Assembly: GCA_027257055.1 (NCBI GenBank)
Contig: JAPVLO010000179.1
Span: 2,976,001 to 3,040,000 of the forward strand
Source: Cephalopachus bancanus
Lineage: Eukaryota; Chordata; Mammalia; Primates; Tarsiidae
Direction of reading: 5' to 3'
Length of the DNA: 64,000 bases
The position numbers and the translations under genes are program-made. Positions 22,916 to 35,588 of this stretch are shown here, piece by piece (position 1 is the first letter of the stretch; every line of letters starts with the position of its first letter). A model generated the notes under the pieces. The model did no database searches. It had not been told where the DNA came from and saw only the letters and a program-made list of their open reading frames with translations.

Positions 22916-25035
22916 AACAAATAATGCCAACAGCAACAGGAAACAGAAAAATCGAATTTCCAGAGCATTTTTTATTTGCCTCCACTGAGCACACCCCAGT
23001 GGGTGGCAGTACTGGCCAGTTGCAATGCTGTCCTGGTGTCTGAAGTTGGCTGGCACCAGTTCTTAAGTCTGTGTTCAGTGACCTCACATTGGTAGCATCG
23101 TATAAGTATTTACACTTTGGAAATTGGCAAATACTACAAGTTGGGATTTTTTTTTGTTTTCCTTGAGAGCTGGTTATTAAACATTTACCAACACAGCACT
23201 GCCTGAAGACCTTTGGTGGTGTTACTCACAAGCAGCTTGAGTGTCTGGCCAGTGAACTCACTTATTTCTGTTTGTTTTTTCTCTTCTATGTTAAGGAAAG
23301 TAAACATCTCAAGCAATTAAGTTCTCACATGTTCATTTATCCTGTTTTTCTAACAGTTTTTCATTGATTATAGATAAATGTATATTTGAGCCAAAACCCA
23401 AGTGATATTTGTAGTCTTGTTGCTAAGATGGAAAATTCTATCTTCTCAGGAAATATGCCATTGATTTCTATACTATATAATACCATATTTCCCATGAGGT
23501 ATTATGAACGGGTAATTCTATTAAAAGAAGTAGTGTTTTTAAAAGTATCTATTGTTACAAAAACAAAAAACTATTCTGACTCCTCACTTAGTATACTGGG
23601 CCATTTCTTCATATACACTGAGTACCACTCTAGACCAGGGACTTTATCATTGGTTTGTAATAGCAAGTTCTTAATCTTAGCAATTTGAGCAACATTTACA
23701 ATTCAACATGCCAAGTGCCATAATAGAGAGTTCTGCCATAATAGAGGATTCTAGGTGACCAAAGGCCACAACGAACTTGATTGGACGAGTCACTGGAGGA
23801 CAGGGATAAAAATGAAGAAAGGCATGGAAAAGAAAAAAACAGGATATGATTAAACTTGGCATTTTGGTGAATCTTAGAGGGCAGTCGTTAGCTACTACTG
23901 GAATGATAAATCAGGCCACACCAAGGAGAAATCGGAAACCAGAAAAGAAATGCCTCACCTATCTATGTTGATGGAAGATTGTTGCAGTAGTTATGTGCAG
24001 GGCAGATGGAAGAAGAGGGAGAAGATGGAGCAGGAGACACTGAAACACTCTACAGAATCAATAAGAAGAGACAAAACTCAAGACTGGCAGGGAAGAGAGA
24101 ATGGACTTGAGGGAGACTCAGGGGCTGTGAGCAGGCAATCTTTGATATCTGACTTGATGGGAGGAGGGAACAGAGTAGAAAGTGTGGGCTGTAAGATCCC
24201 AGGCTTCAGAGTACTTTACCATTCCATGACTTCAGTTGTGGGTGTGACTATGTCCTCCCATGTGAAAAAGGACACACTTGTCTCACCCAGTGATCAGAAA
24301 AGATGAACTCGAACGTGCTCCCATTCGTTTGGTATCGCCACTGACGCATTGCTTAGTAAATATTACACTCGATAAACCCTTGTTCAGTGAAGGAGCAAGG
24401 ATGGCTCGGAGGAGCAGAGAGGTTATGTAAAGACACACAGCTAAGTTCCTTCGCTTGTCAGCAGGCGAGCTGTGTTTCTGAAAGTGTGGCAAGGCTATTG
24501 ACATGGCTTGTGGCATGTGGTTCCAGTTGGTGCTTTCTTCTATTTCGGCTGCTATGGTTCCACACCAGAGAAACTGAGAGAGGGCCATTCCACTGTCGTG
24601 TTTGCCTCATAAAGGCTAAGCTGTTTATAGCTGAGGGACAACAAAACACCTGTTTCTAGAAGTGGAAAAATAATGGGGCTTCTAACTATTGATGTGGAAA
24701 AACACTCTGAAGTTTCCAACACAGTTTGTGGCTATAAAACTGCCCATGCATTATAAGACAGGTTTGTGAAAGCCTCCCTTGCCTCTGGAATCATCCTTTC
24801 AAGAACCGCACCTTTCTTATTCAGTGTTGCATGTTGATCTCAGTTAAGTGGAAAGCCCTTTCTGCCAGGAGCTGCTCTCGTCACTGTATCTCAGCTGGTC
24901 TGTTTTTGTAGTTACATGTCCAAAGAAGACAGCTGGTTGCCTAAAACATACTAAATGATCTTCAGGAGGGACAGCGGGAAGATCAAAACCTTAGGAAAGG
25001 GAGGACGGGAAAAGAAAATGTATCTTTTTTATTTC
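22916..25035. other. Mostly unique sequence, no supported gene
   Basis: Open frames occur near 23950-24306 and 24283-24588, but splice signals are poor. The latter overlaps a MIR-like 'gggtttatcgagtgtaatat' stretch, so neither is called. Confidence 0.4.
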
Positions 25036-25612
25036 ATTTTATTTTGGGGGGTATTGAAGTCTCACTCTGTCACCCCAGCTGTAGTGCAGTGGCACAATCG
25101 TGGTCCACTTCAGCCTTGGTCTTCTGGGCTCAGATCCTTCCGCCTCAACCTCCCAAGTAACTGGGACTACAGGAGTGTGCCACCACACCTGGCTAATTTT
25201 TTTGGTTTTTGTTTTTGTATAGACAAGGTCTTGCTATGTTGCCCAGGCTGTTCTTGAACTCATGGGCTCAAGTGATCCTCCTACTTTGGCCTCTAGAAGT
25301 GTTGAGATTGGCCAGGCTGGGTGGCTCAGCCTGTAATCTCAGCACTTTGGGAGGCCAAAGTGAGTGAATTGCCTGAGCCCGTGGCTTCGAGACCCACCTG
25401 AGCAACTTGGCGAGACCTCATCCCTACACTACATCAAAAAATAGCCGGGTGTGGTAGGCTAAGGCGGAAGGATCGCCGGAGCCCAGCAGGTCGAGGCTGT
25501 GATGACCGGGAGTGTGCCACTACACTCCAGTCTGGGCAACAGAGTGAGACTCCAACTCAAAAAAAATAAAAATGTTGGGATTACAGGTGTAAGCCACCAT
25601 AGTCATGCAGAT
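25036..25612 (-). mobile_element. Old AluJ-like SINE split by a younger Alu
   Basis: The AluJ-type body (25036-25309) breaks off after gtgttgagatt and resumes at 25573 with tgttgggattacaggtgtaa. The insert at 25310-25572 separates the two parts. Confidence 0.85.
25310..25572 (+). mobile_element. Lineage-specific Alu nested in AluJ
   Basis: Full left arm, but about 35 bases are missing at the start of the right arm (gtggtaggctaaggcgg). Target duplication tgttg(a/g)gatt at 25300-25309 and 25573-25582. Confidence 0.92.
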
Positions 25613-26345
25613 GGTCTCTTCTGAAGGTTGAAAATCAGAGATAACATTTTATTATTAGACAATTCTCCAAGTAGCATCTATCTTGGGGATACCATGAAAT
25701 ATTCCCCACTCTTTTAAAGGCAGAATGTTTAGCTTGAAAGTCTCAACGGACTCTGTCTCTTCATCTGTCATACCAAGCCATGTACACTGGGCTTTTTGGA
25801 ATTATATTGTTTCTTAAATATGGGAAAATAGACAAATAAAATAGTGACTTTCCCCAATGTATTTCAAGGGCATTTATCAGAACCTTGGCTCTAAATCTTG
25901 TTTTATTTGAGGCTGTATCATCTGGTCATCATTCTTCCAAAGCAGAGAGTCTTAGTGACCCAGAACGCTAAGTGGACCCCAAGGTGAATTTGTGACCACA
26001 TCCTTTGCTGTACTCACATTTTCTTCTTTGTCCACTTTAGAATGTAAATCTAATTGTCTGGAAGTGCTGGCAGACTTTCTGAATTTTTCTTCATGTGGTC
26101 CCACGATTCATTTATTCGTGTCCTAAACTATAACACAAGCTTCCTAGCAGTGAATCTAATTATGATCAGGTCCCTAACCATTTCATGTTAAGTAACTTTG
26201 ATAGTCCAACAGATTGGGAGGAAATTGTCCTTCAGTCGCTTTAACCTCTTCTCTTCCTCTTATTTCCTGGGGATGTATTCCCTGACAACTGTAGTGTTTC
26301 CATGGTTTATAATATGTATGATCTTAGCCCTGATTCCAACTCAAA
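25613..26345. other. Unique sequence, no gene seen
   Basis: No repeat or exon was recognised. Confidence 0.4.
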
Positions 26346-26358
26346 ACCTCTGAGGCAG

Positions 26359-26656
26359 CTGGGCTCGGTGGCTCAGCCTGTAATCCTAGCACTTTGGGAG
26401 GCCGAGACGAGTGGATTGCCTGAGCCCGCGGGTTCGTGACCCGCCTAGGCAACTTGGGGAGACCTCATCTCTACAATAAATCAAAAATTAGCCGGGCGTG
26501 GTAGCGTGCACCTGTAGTTCTGGCTACTTGGAAGGTTGAGGCGGATGGATCGCCAGAGCCCAGCAGGTCAAGGCTGCGGTGGCCGGGAGTGTGCCACTGC
26601 ACTCCAGTCTGAGTGACAGAGTGAGGCTCCATCTCAAAAAAATAAAAATAAAAAAA
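26359..26656 (+). mobile_element. Alu SINE
   Basis: Begins agctgggctcggtggctcag and ends in an AAAATAAAAAT tail. The word ctgaggc is repeated on both sides. Confidence 0.92.
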
Positions 26657-26659
26657 ACC

Positions 26660-27790
26660 ACTGAGGCTGCATAACTTTACTCTCACTTGGGGTTAAACTA
26701 CAGATTTCCTTCCTTCTTAATACAGGAAACCAGGATCAAAATATCTGGCCTTGGGACACTCAACCATCCTTTAAAATACCCCACTGTTTCAAAACCAAAA
26801 TCATACCCAGAAAACTTCCTGTGGAATAGAAAATTTTAACTGAAACAATTGTCTTCAGATTTTCTAATTTTACTTGAAAAGTAAAGATCAAGTGAGTAAT
26901 TATTATTCAATAATATATCCCTTAGGCAACAGAATTTCAGGCAAGGGAAGTAATTACATAAATGGAAATTTTGAAATACATTAGTGGCTGAGAGCCTGAG
27001 TCTCAGGGGAAAAGAATTGATACATCAATTAACTAGTTTTCCGGGCAATTTTTTATAAAGAAAATGAAAACCCAATCTATCCAATGGTATTCTGTTCCAG
27101 TCTTTCTCCATCCTATTCTCTGCTGCAACATGAAGTCGTCCCTGTCTCTCTCTCCCACATCCATAGGCAGGACTAGAGAAATTAGTCTTGTATGGTCAGT
27201 GAAAGTGAACCTGAAAACAACCTGGGAGTTCATCTCCCCAGGGTTCCTGGGAAGTGGCCACTCCCTCTCTCCTCAGTATCACATAGAGATAAGGAGCTTC
27301 AAGATTATTATTACAAAAGGATTTGGTTTTTCAAGTTCATATCTTCCCCTCACAGCCATGTTCCTCAGCTTAATGACAATATGGGAGATTTTTCTCAAAG
27401 ATTAAGCTTGGAAATTTCAACCATTTCAGCATTTGCATAAAGAGACTGGATTGAAAAGAGAGATTTGCTCATTCTGTAGATAATCTGCTCTAATTCTCCA
27501 AGGAAGTCTTCCTTCTTCTTTTCCAGGAAATACATTGAAGCAGAATTACCTTTCAGAAAGACAAAAAATTGGGTGGCTCCCATTTGTCTTGTTGAGGTGG
27601 TCTCCCTACTTGTCAAAGTTCCCAGGCCCTTGCTCTGTAGTCTCACGTGATCCCCACCCTACCGCACAAGTTTACTTGCTAAAGTCTCTGACTTCAAGCC
27701 TGTGTGGAAAAATTACACACATCACATCTAGCCAGTAAAACACATCTAGCCTTCTGACTGACCTCTAGCTTCTCCTACATACTTTAATCC
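26660..27790. other. Unique sequence with one isolated splice acceptor
   Basis: A strong plus-strand acceptor (ccttcttcttttccag) ends at about 27525, followed by about 40 open codons. No donor was seen, so no exon is called. Confidence 0.35.
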
Positions 27791-27794
27791 CTTA

Positions 27795-27895
27795 AATACA
27801 TACATACATACATAAAATTCTTCTTCTCCTCCTTCTTCCTTCTCCTCCCCTCCCCCTCCTCCCTCCCCCCTCTCCTCCTCCTCTTTCTTCTTCTT
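27795..27895. repeat. CATA microsatellite and CT-rich tract
   Basis: A short CATA run followed by about 80 bases almost entirely C and T (tcttcttctcctccttcttc and onward). It abuts the head of the next Alu. Confidence 0.9.
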
Positions 27896-28212
27896 GTGAG
27901 GATCTCACTTTGTCACCCAGGCTGGAGTGTAGTGGCATAATCACGATGATCACAGCAGCCTTATCCTCCTGAGCTCAGGCAATCCTTCCACCTCAGCATC
28001 CCAAGGAGCTAGCACTACAGGTGAGTGCCATCACTAACTTTTTAAATTAAAAAAAAAAAATTTTTTTAATTTTAAAAAATTTTTAAAATTTTTTTATAGT
28101 GATGAGGTTTTGCTATGTTGCCCAGGTGGGTCTCAAACTCCTGAGCTCAAGTAGTTCTCCCACTTTGGCCTCCCAAAGTGCTGGGATTATGGGTTTGAGG
28201 CACTATGCCCCA
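27896..28212 (-). mobile_element. Old AluJ-like SINE
   Basis: Minus-strand Alu with an expanded AT-rich, nearly palindromic linker near 28040-28090. Confidence 0.85.
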
Positions 28213-28485
28213 CCTGCTCTCCCAGCACTTTGGGAGGCTGAGGTGAGTGGATTGCCTGAGCCCGCGGGTTTGAGACCTGCCTGGGCAACTTGGCGAGACC
28301 TCATCTCTACAATAAATGAAAAAATTAGCTGGGCGTGGTAGCGTGCGCCTGTAGTTCCGGCTACTTAGAAGGCTGAGGCAGAAGGATCGCTGGAGCCCAG
28401 CAAGTCGAGGCTGCGGTGGCCGGGAGCGGCCACTGCACTCCAGTTGGGTGATAGAGTGAGATTCCAACTCAAAAAAAAAAAAAGT
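28213..28485 (+). mobile_element. Alu SINE, 5'-truncated
   Basis: The lineage-specific Alu starts at cccagcactttgggaggctg, without its first ~30 bases, directly against the AluJ in opposite orientation. Together they form an inverted pair. Confidence 0.9.
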
Positions 28486-28511
28486 TGTTAAATAAAATTT
28501 ATGGAAGGCCA

Positions 28512-28923
28512 CTGCTATGTTTTGGATGTGTCCCCTAGATTTCATGTGTTGGGAACTTAATCCCCAATGTGGTAATATTGAAAGGTAGGATCTTTAAGAG
28601 ATCATTGGATCACAAGGGCTCTGCCCTCTTGAATGGATTAGTCCACTTATGGATTAATAAATGAATGGGTTATCATGGAGAGGAACTGGTGACTTCATAA
28701 GAAGAGACGGAGAGACCTGAAATAGTATGCTCAGCTCCTTGCCATGTGATACCCTGTGCCAGGACTTTGCAGAGATCGTCACTAGTGCAATGTGGCTCTC
28801 ACTGGGTGCAGCCCCTCAATCTTGGACTTCTCAGCCTCCATAACTCAAAGAAATAAATTTATTTTCTTTACAAATTACCCAGCTTTAGGTATTCTGCTAT
28901 AAGCAACAGAAAATAGACTATTA
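28512..28923 (+). mobile_element. MaLR (MST/MLT1-type) LTR
   Basis: Ordered matches: tttcatgtgttgggaactta, tgaatgggttatcatggaga, ttgccatgtgataccctgtg, cttctcagcctccataactc, ttacaaattacccagcttta, ending agaaaatagacta. Solo LTR. Confidence 0.75.
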
Positions 28924-28954
28924 AGTTCAATGATTTGGACTGAGCTCCTACACT

Positions 28955-29240
28955 AAGACCCAACAAACCAACCCAAAATGGAGTCACTTATTTTGTGTTG
29001 GAGTCCTCTTTGCTTTAATTTATCTGAGGAAAGTAACCTGATGTCAACCAATCCGCTTTTTGCTTCATGCTGTTACCTTGTCCCTGCTCAAGCTACTTTA
29101 CAAAAACCAACTAATGGGCTATGCTTAGTGGAATGGTTGTCTGTTTTGCAGATTGGGTACTGCCCAGTTCATGGATCACTAATAAATGCCAATTCGATCT
29201 TTAAACCTTGGTTTGCTGGAATTCTGTTTTTTGACAAAGT
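28955..29240 (+). mobile_element. Probable ERV LTR
   Basis: The segment aacaaaccaacccaaaatgg agrees with the opening of several ERV1-type LTRs. An AATAAA (about 29181) is followed by a short CTTT/TTGG-rich end, ttctgttttttgaca. The family is not identified. Confidence 0.45.
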
Positions 29241-29769
29241 TTTAAAGTAACCACAAATAGCTCTAATATTTTCTTTCTTGCATTCCTGCTGGAACCTAGG
29301 CATCTGAATTTTCAGGCCACAGAGTAGGACAGAGACCTACAGCTCAAGGTGACGTGGTTCATGCCAGCAAACTGAGAGGGGCCAAAGTGCTCAAAAGTGA
29401 GACTGGTTTTGTGATTGACGGCATCTAGATTCATTCTGAGTCATTTTCAGTGATTCCAACTCCCACTAAGCTCTATGGTGTCATGCATTCCAATGACTAA
29501 CAGCTGAGCTAATAATAATTCTATCTACTTGTGCATAATTCAGAATTGTTTCAACAAAACTGAAAGAAGTTGGGGGAATATGTCGGTACTCAACTATGTC
29601 TGCTAGAAACACACAGTCCCCAGCTTCTTCTAAAACACAGTATAAAAACAGAACATTAGCACATAGGAGGGTTGTTACTACCAACTGCAAAACACACCAT
29701 AAAACAAACATCCCGATCACACTGAAGCATAGATAAAGACTGTGAACTTCCAGAAATGTATCTGTATTT

Positions 29770-29811
29770 TATCTTCTCTCTCTCTCTCTTTTTCTTTCTT
29801 TCTCTCTTTTC
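29770..29811. repeat. TC-rich low-complexity tract
   Basis: Runs of TCTC and CTTT leading into the Alu monomer. Confidence 0.8.
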
Positions 29812-29930
29812 ATGGAGACAAGGTCTCACTGTGTTGCCCAAGTTAATCTCCAATTCCTGGTCTCAAGGGATTTTCTCTTCTAGTCGTCTCAAAGTGCTGG
29901 GATTATAAGTGTGAGTCCTGGGCCTGGCTT
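29812..29930 (-). mobile_element. Free Alu monomer (FLAM-like)
   Basis: About 120 bases corresponding to one Alu arm on the minus strand, from ggagacaaggtctcactgtg to gagtcctgggcctggc. There is no second arm, which fits the fossil monomers that predate dimeric Alu. Confidence 0.6.
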
Positions 29931-30639
29931 ATATGTATTTTAGATAAGACATTCAGAGACATCTATTTTGTTTTCAGTAGCATTACAGAAAATTTCATTA
30001 AGATATCTTTTTGGTTTTTTAAAAACAATAAAAACATACAGAGTTTATTAAACATTGAGGAGTTTGTAGTTGGTTAAAAATATATTATCACAGATCTCTT
30101 TATTACCTCTGAAATCACCACTGATCTCTAGGAGATGATGGCAGACCAATGCTCAGACAGAAGGTTTACTTCAAAGAGAAATGTGAGGAAAGCTACTTGC
30201 TCCAAAGAAAAGATCAAAGGAAGAGAATTGTTTTATTCACACAGACATTCACGTCTCCCCTCACTCTCTGGGTTTCTACTGAATTTCTAAAATGTGTTTA
30301 CAGGCAGGGTGCAAAGCACAGAGAAATGTTGCTCTTAATAAGTTCTCAATGGGCTTACAGGCTAGTGGAAGAGGCAGGTAACTAGCAATTACCCGAGAGA
30401 AGACCTTGCACTCCAGAATTCTCAGGGTACTGTGACAGCCCAGCAAAGTGCCATGGAACAGACCATGTGTTTGGGTGGTCCTCCATTCTTCCTGCCCGGG
30501 TTGAACTCTAAAGAATGTGATCAAGTTATACAAGTGAAGGATCATAAATTAATAAACATGGACTGAGCAAATACAATGTTACATACTCTGCTACAAATTT
30601 AATGAATACAGTTTCATGATAGGAATACACTGATTACGA
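29931..30639. other. Mostly unique sequence with old repeat traces
   Basis: 30300-30440 resembles an ancient mammalian repeat ('gggcttacaggctagtggaa ... aactagcaattac'). No gene is supported. Confidence 0.35.
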
Positions 30640-31010
30640 GAGCAGGCCTGGGACTTGGACTTCCTGCGTTCACATCCTAGCTGCCACATTTACTAGCTGG
30701 GTGTGTTTGGGTAAGTTAGCTCACCTCTCTAAATGTCAATTTTCCCATGTGTGACGTGGCATAATAACAGTATTCATCTCATTTAGAAGTAGACACTATA
30801 GTTATGAGCAATGTACTAGACAATCCTTGGGAAGCACTTAGGACTATGCCTGATACAGTAAATATGAGTTGTTCTATATCAGTTAATCCTAGTAACCCGT
30901 GAACTAACTAATACCATTATTGTTATCTCCATTTTATAGCCGGGGAAACTGAGGCCTAGGGGGCATTCGTAATTTGCAAGGTCACTACTATGGTGTGGCA
31001 CCCAGGCTGC
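30640..31010. repeat. MIR SINE segments in both orientations
   Basis: 30640-30870 reads as a forward MIR (cctagctgccacatttacta, gtaagttagctcacctctct). 30875-31010 reads as a reversed MIR (ccattttatagccggggaaa, ctgaggcctaggg). Confidence 0.6.
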
Positions 31011-31463
31011 CTGCCCAGGAAAGAGAGCAGAATGTGAAAACATGGTGATTCAGGGAAGAAGGGAGTGGGGGAGTCTCCAAAAAGAACGAGTAGCTACCTC
31101 GATTATTTTAGAAAGAGAAGACCGAGTGTCAAAAAAGAGATCAGCAGTATTTTTCATTATGTGCATGTTAATAGATTGTGTGAGTAGATAAATATGCATA
31201 AGTAGGTAAGAGGCATTATCCTGGAGTTTTACAATCATAGGTGGATGTTGGCTTTTTTCCACAAATCAACAATGTGGGGGGAGGGAGAGAGAGAGAGGAG
31301 TTACATAAAGCAAAACAACAGCTGTGCTGCTGGGAGAGGCTGGAGTAAAGTTGCAATATGTCAGCACTAAAAAGCTAGTACACCATATATGCTGAAGTTT
31401 CATTTTGTTTTTCCCGTTGGTTCCATATTTTGTTGATACTTGACATGCAATTGCAAAGAATGC

Positions 31464-31672
31464 ATTACACCTGTAATCCCAGCACTTGGGGAGGCCACTG
31501 GGAGGATCCCTTGAGGCTAGGAGTTGGAGACTAGCCTGGGCAACGTAACAAGAACATGTCTCTACAAAAAAAAAAAGCTAGGTATAGTGGCACGTGTTGG
31601 TTGTCCCAACTATTCAGGAGGCTGGGGCAGAAGGATCACTTGAGCCCAGGATGTCCAGGGTGCGATGACTGT
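31464..31672 (+). mobile_element. Truncated AluJ-like SINE
   Basis: Begins inside the left arm (acacctgtaatcccagcact) and stops in the right arm at ccagggtgcgatgactg, with no A tail. Confidence 0.8.
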
Positions 31673-33894
31673 ATTTCTTATGACTTTACTTTGTCATACT
31701 AAAACATTTTTTTCTTGTTTTGTCATATGACATTGGTCCCTAGAATTTCTTCCTCTCTGAAAGCTCAAGTTTCTATACTCTGCTATACCCTCGGTTGCAG
31801 TTCCAGCAGAGTACTGGGGACGGTGACCAGCAAGGAAGCATAATCCAGTAGCACCAAGCAACTAGTAGCCCCTTTGACAAGCTGCCACCAACGGGAATGA
31901 GACTACCCACCCAGGTCTGTTAGAGTGCTTCTGAAAGGAGCCCCAGCCTCTCTGCCAAGGCTGTTCTCCCTGCTACTCTATGACCTGTGCTGAGGAGGTC
32001 CTCATTCTTCCAGTTTCAAGCTTATCAACAGAAAAAAAGGGAACAAAAAAGTATCAAATGAAACAACCAATATTAGTTGTTTTCTGTTTGAATGATAGAA
32101 ATAACAACATTGAATCATTACTTCTTCCTTTCATGTGTTTTAACTCACATTCCCTACTAAGACTCAAGGGTGAGAAACATCAAGGTTTGACTACCAGTGC
32201 TGAAGTTTAATGTTATCTGCATGACTTGTGACTGGTTTTTCTCTAACAAAGCAGACTTTGGGCATTGTTTTGATTCTACTAATGACCACCCAAGATAAGG
32301 CGCTTTTCCATATGCCTAGGATGCCTTCTTTCTTCATTCAAGGGTTTTTTAAACCTGAGAGAGGGTTTGGAGACAAATAAGTAACTTAAAGGGACCACAG
32401 AGCATAACCACAAATGAATTATAAACAAAGGGAAATTCTCCCCACAATTGTTCCCATACATATAAAATAAAATCGATCTTTCCCAGACCTGTAATTGTAG
32501 TAGCTCAAATTTTGCCAGATTTTGAAGGCCTTCAGCAAAAGTTTACTACATCACAAGAAACACACGCATCATTTATTTCTATGAAAGTTGTCAACAAAAT
32601 TACTAAACACAACAATTAGTTGAACAGAAAGTGCATGCAAGTCAACCAAAAGATAAGCTAATGAATAACTTTTCTGTTTGAATTAAGAATATATTTACAT
32701 GGTATTAAGATATGAAAAAATAAATAAAAGGCAAGATCATCTCAAGTCCTTTTGGTCAGCCTCCAGCTCAAATAAGCCTGGGTAGAAATAAAGGCATTTG
32801 CAATGTGTCCCACCGAGGTCTTTTCACAGTAGCCTTTTGGGGAGAAAGCATTGGTTGGCATGTAGTGTTCTTGTATTCCCTTGTGTGCAGTATACCTTCG
32901 AAGCGCCAGGAAGTGAAGCCTGTGGGAAAATCATAGGACGATTTTAAAGAGGACTGACCATGACTTTGAATATTGCCTCTACAGCATCACACCAGAACAA
33001 CTCTCCTGGTTGCAGGAAATGCTATTTCTGCTCCTTGTTCCCTCTCTCTTATTCCCCTCCGCTATCCAGGCGGTGCTGTGCACTCAGGAACAACTAAGCA
33101 TATTTACTCAGTGGCTTGCACTTTTTAAAACTTTTCTTGGATGAAGAAAGTGAGAAAAATTAGTTTGCTGTACCGAAAGTTCCAACTGGGATTCTGGTCA
33201 TTGTAAGTATTTGTTCAGCTTCATGTGTGGTAATATCAATCTGGGAGGTTATAAAGGAGAAGATAATTTTAACTTTTGGGGGGGCAAGAGGTATCTAAGT
33301 GAGAAAGCAACCAATAACCACGGGAAGTATGTATAGAGTGTCTGCTCTCTGAGTGCTTCAGACACATTACCTTATCTGATTCCCAAACCTCTCTTCAGGT
33401 GGTATTACCACCTGACTTGGGGAAGCAGGCCAGGGAAAAAACTAGATCTGCACCAGGATTGACTCTGGGGTGCAATTATTGTAATTGCACCTTCCTACTG
33501 CTGTCTACGCTCATTCCTGGCACGGTGCTCGTCTTTCTTTTCCTCTACTCTTGTTCATCCCACGTAACTTCATCTCTATCTTCACTTGAACCTTCTCCTA
33601 AGACCCTTTAACCTTCTGAGAATCACATACAGGGTAAGTCATGAGCAAGAAATGATCAAAATGATGAGACAGCCACTGTCTAGGGAGTAAGCTGATGAGA
33701 TGTGGGGAGGGGGTATTACATAAGACACCGCAGTGAATCCAAGACTCGAATCTGCTTCCATAGTCTGCAAAAGTTTGGGGGCTTGTGTATGTGTTTGCAA
33801 GGTAATGTTTACGTTTGTCATAGATGTATGCTACGTAAATGTTCCCTAGGAAAAAGTACAATTTCACCGGAGCATCCCTGAAGCATAGCCTGAC
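31673..33894. other. Mostly unique sequence, weak exon-like spots only
   Basis: A reversed MIR piece lies near 33325-33420. A minus-strand acceptor (gattttcccacag) ends at 32920, but all three frames below it are open for 90 bases or more, so no coding exon can be assigned. Confidence 0.35.
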
Positions 33895-35060
33895 TCAGCC
33901 TGGAGACAGGCATTTATTTGGTAAGTGATCCTGGGAAGCAGGATGAGGGCCAGAGGGAGTGGCAGAGGGAGGGGAAGTTGATGCAAGATGCCTGTGGGGC
34001 TCGGGACCCATAGACCTCGGGAGGAACCTTTTGAGATGTGCTACAAAATTGTCCACCCTATTGGGAATATACCCAGAGGAACTCAAAGCATTCTACAAAA
34101 AAGATACCTGCACATGCATGTTGGTTGCAGGTCTGTTCACAATAGCAAAAACATGGAACCAACCATGCTGCCCATTGAAGCTGAACTGGATAAAAATATG
34201 TGGTACATGTACTCAATGGAATATTACGCAGCCATAAAGAAGGACAAACATACGGACTTCACAGCAACTTGGATGGATTTAGTCGATCACACTCAGTGAC
34301 CTATCACAGAAACAAAGAACAGCGTACCATATGTTCTCACTCATCAGCGGACCTTGAACAATTATCATGATACTATAAGAAAGGGATTGGCAGCAGTGGG
34401 AAACTGCCAGGGGAGGGAGGGACACACGTCATCCACAAGGGTACTGCATAATGAACATTTGTATACCTAACCCTGAATTGTACCCCACATTTTAAAACTT
34501 TTTTAAAAAACTTTTTTAAATGTCCACCCAGAGAATAAAGGGGGAAGTAATGACCCCTCGGTTTCCATCCCACATTGGTAAGCAGGGCCCTGTGGGTGTC
34601 AGCTCTCCTACAGCCAGGCGCATCCCTTAGGCATCCATAGAAAGACCCAAAGCAGGGAGCAAGAGGCCTACAGCAGGGTTCTGGTAGCTTCTACCCGCTC
34701 AGAGCTGGTGAGTGCCTGTGTGGAGTGAGTCACTTCAGTGTCTGCGGTGGGAATAAAGGAGGACCCAGAGGATCTGCAGGGGCACACAAGTAGTGGCCAA
34801 TAAGACAAAAGAGTTGTCACAGCACAAGAATAAAAGAATAGCATGAGAGAGGCAGATAATGCACGTTCCTCATTATGCTGACAGCTTAAAACTACCGATT
34901 CCTTTGTTTTTGATCTGTGGACCCTGCACATGTATCATAATATTTTTTTAAATGTCCACCCAGAGAATAAAGGGGGAAGTAATGACCCCTGGGGACCCAT
35001 AGACCTTGGGAGGAGGTTTCTCTGAAAAACCTTTTGCATCCAGAAAATATACATAATGTT
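33895..35060. repeat. Ancient LTR-like repeat, partly duplicated and broken by L1
   Basis: A 23-base word gggacccatagacc(t/c).gggagga occurs at 34003-34025 and 34992-35014. A 47-base word, almost identical in both copies (with tgtccacccagagaataaag), occurs at 34512-34558 and 34944-34990. An L1 3' piece lies between the first pair. The opening text (cctggagacaggcatttatt) is like an old mammalian LTR, but I cannot name it. Confidence 0.5.
34055..34511 (+). mobile_element. 5'-truncated L1 3' end
   Basis: The plus strand encodes the last part of ORF2p (IYPEELKAFYKKDTCTCML; the ATMEYYAAIK-type block follows with small breaks). A 3' UTR then ends in T/A-rich text near 34500. Confidence 0.85.
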
Positions 35061-35588
35061 TTTAGGAGTTTATTGTGAAAATTGGGATTTTGACTATGAT
35101 TTCATGACTATAGGTAGGCATGTGATAGTCTTTCCAACATTCCTTCCACCCCTCACCCGTTGTGTAGGTTGAGGGGAGATTATCCCCATCCTGCATTTCA
35201 GAGGTGGGTCCTGATTTTAACTCAGTCATGGTCATCCCAGACTCCTTTTCACAAAGATTCGTTCAAGGAATTCAGGCTGAATCTAGTCAGTACCTTGCAC
35301 TCTCACTGTAGGTGACCTAGTACTAATTAGTACTAGAGGTTCCAGAAGGCTCTTTCCAAAGATGTTGTAGTATGAACAGATAAGAGGCTTGGAAAAACTA
35401 TACCCCTTTCAACCCCCTTGAGTGAAGCCAGCCTAGGGCAATACCTTCTAAACAACACACAGAAAATGGAGAGGTAGCCCTTGGATGAAGCCAACCTTGA
35501 AGTCACCCATTTTGGACTTCCACCTAGGCGAATACTTTTTCTTATTATTTAAGCCATTTTAAGTTAGATTTGCAGCCAAAAGAATCTT

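Noticed and set aside
23950..24306. 118-codon plus-strand open frame
   Set aside because: Purine-rich text with no acceptor or donor, resembling old repeat sequence more than an exon.
28099..28545. 132-codon minus-strand and 80-codon plus-strand open frames
   Set aside because: Both are translations of Alu sequence; the same false frames recur at every Alu in the window.
32745..32919. Exon-like unit below a minus-strand acceptor
   Set aside because: All three frames stay open for at least 90 bases, so coding phase cannot be decided, and no poly(A) signal or clear donor follows.
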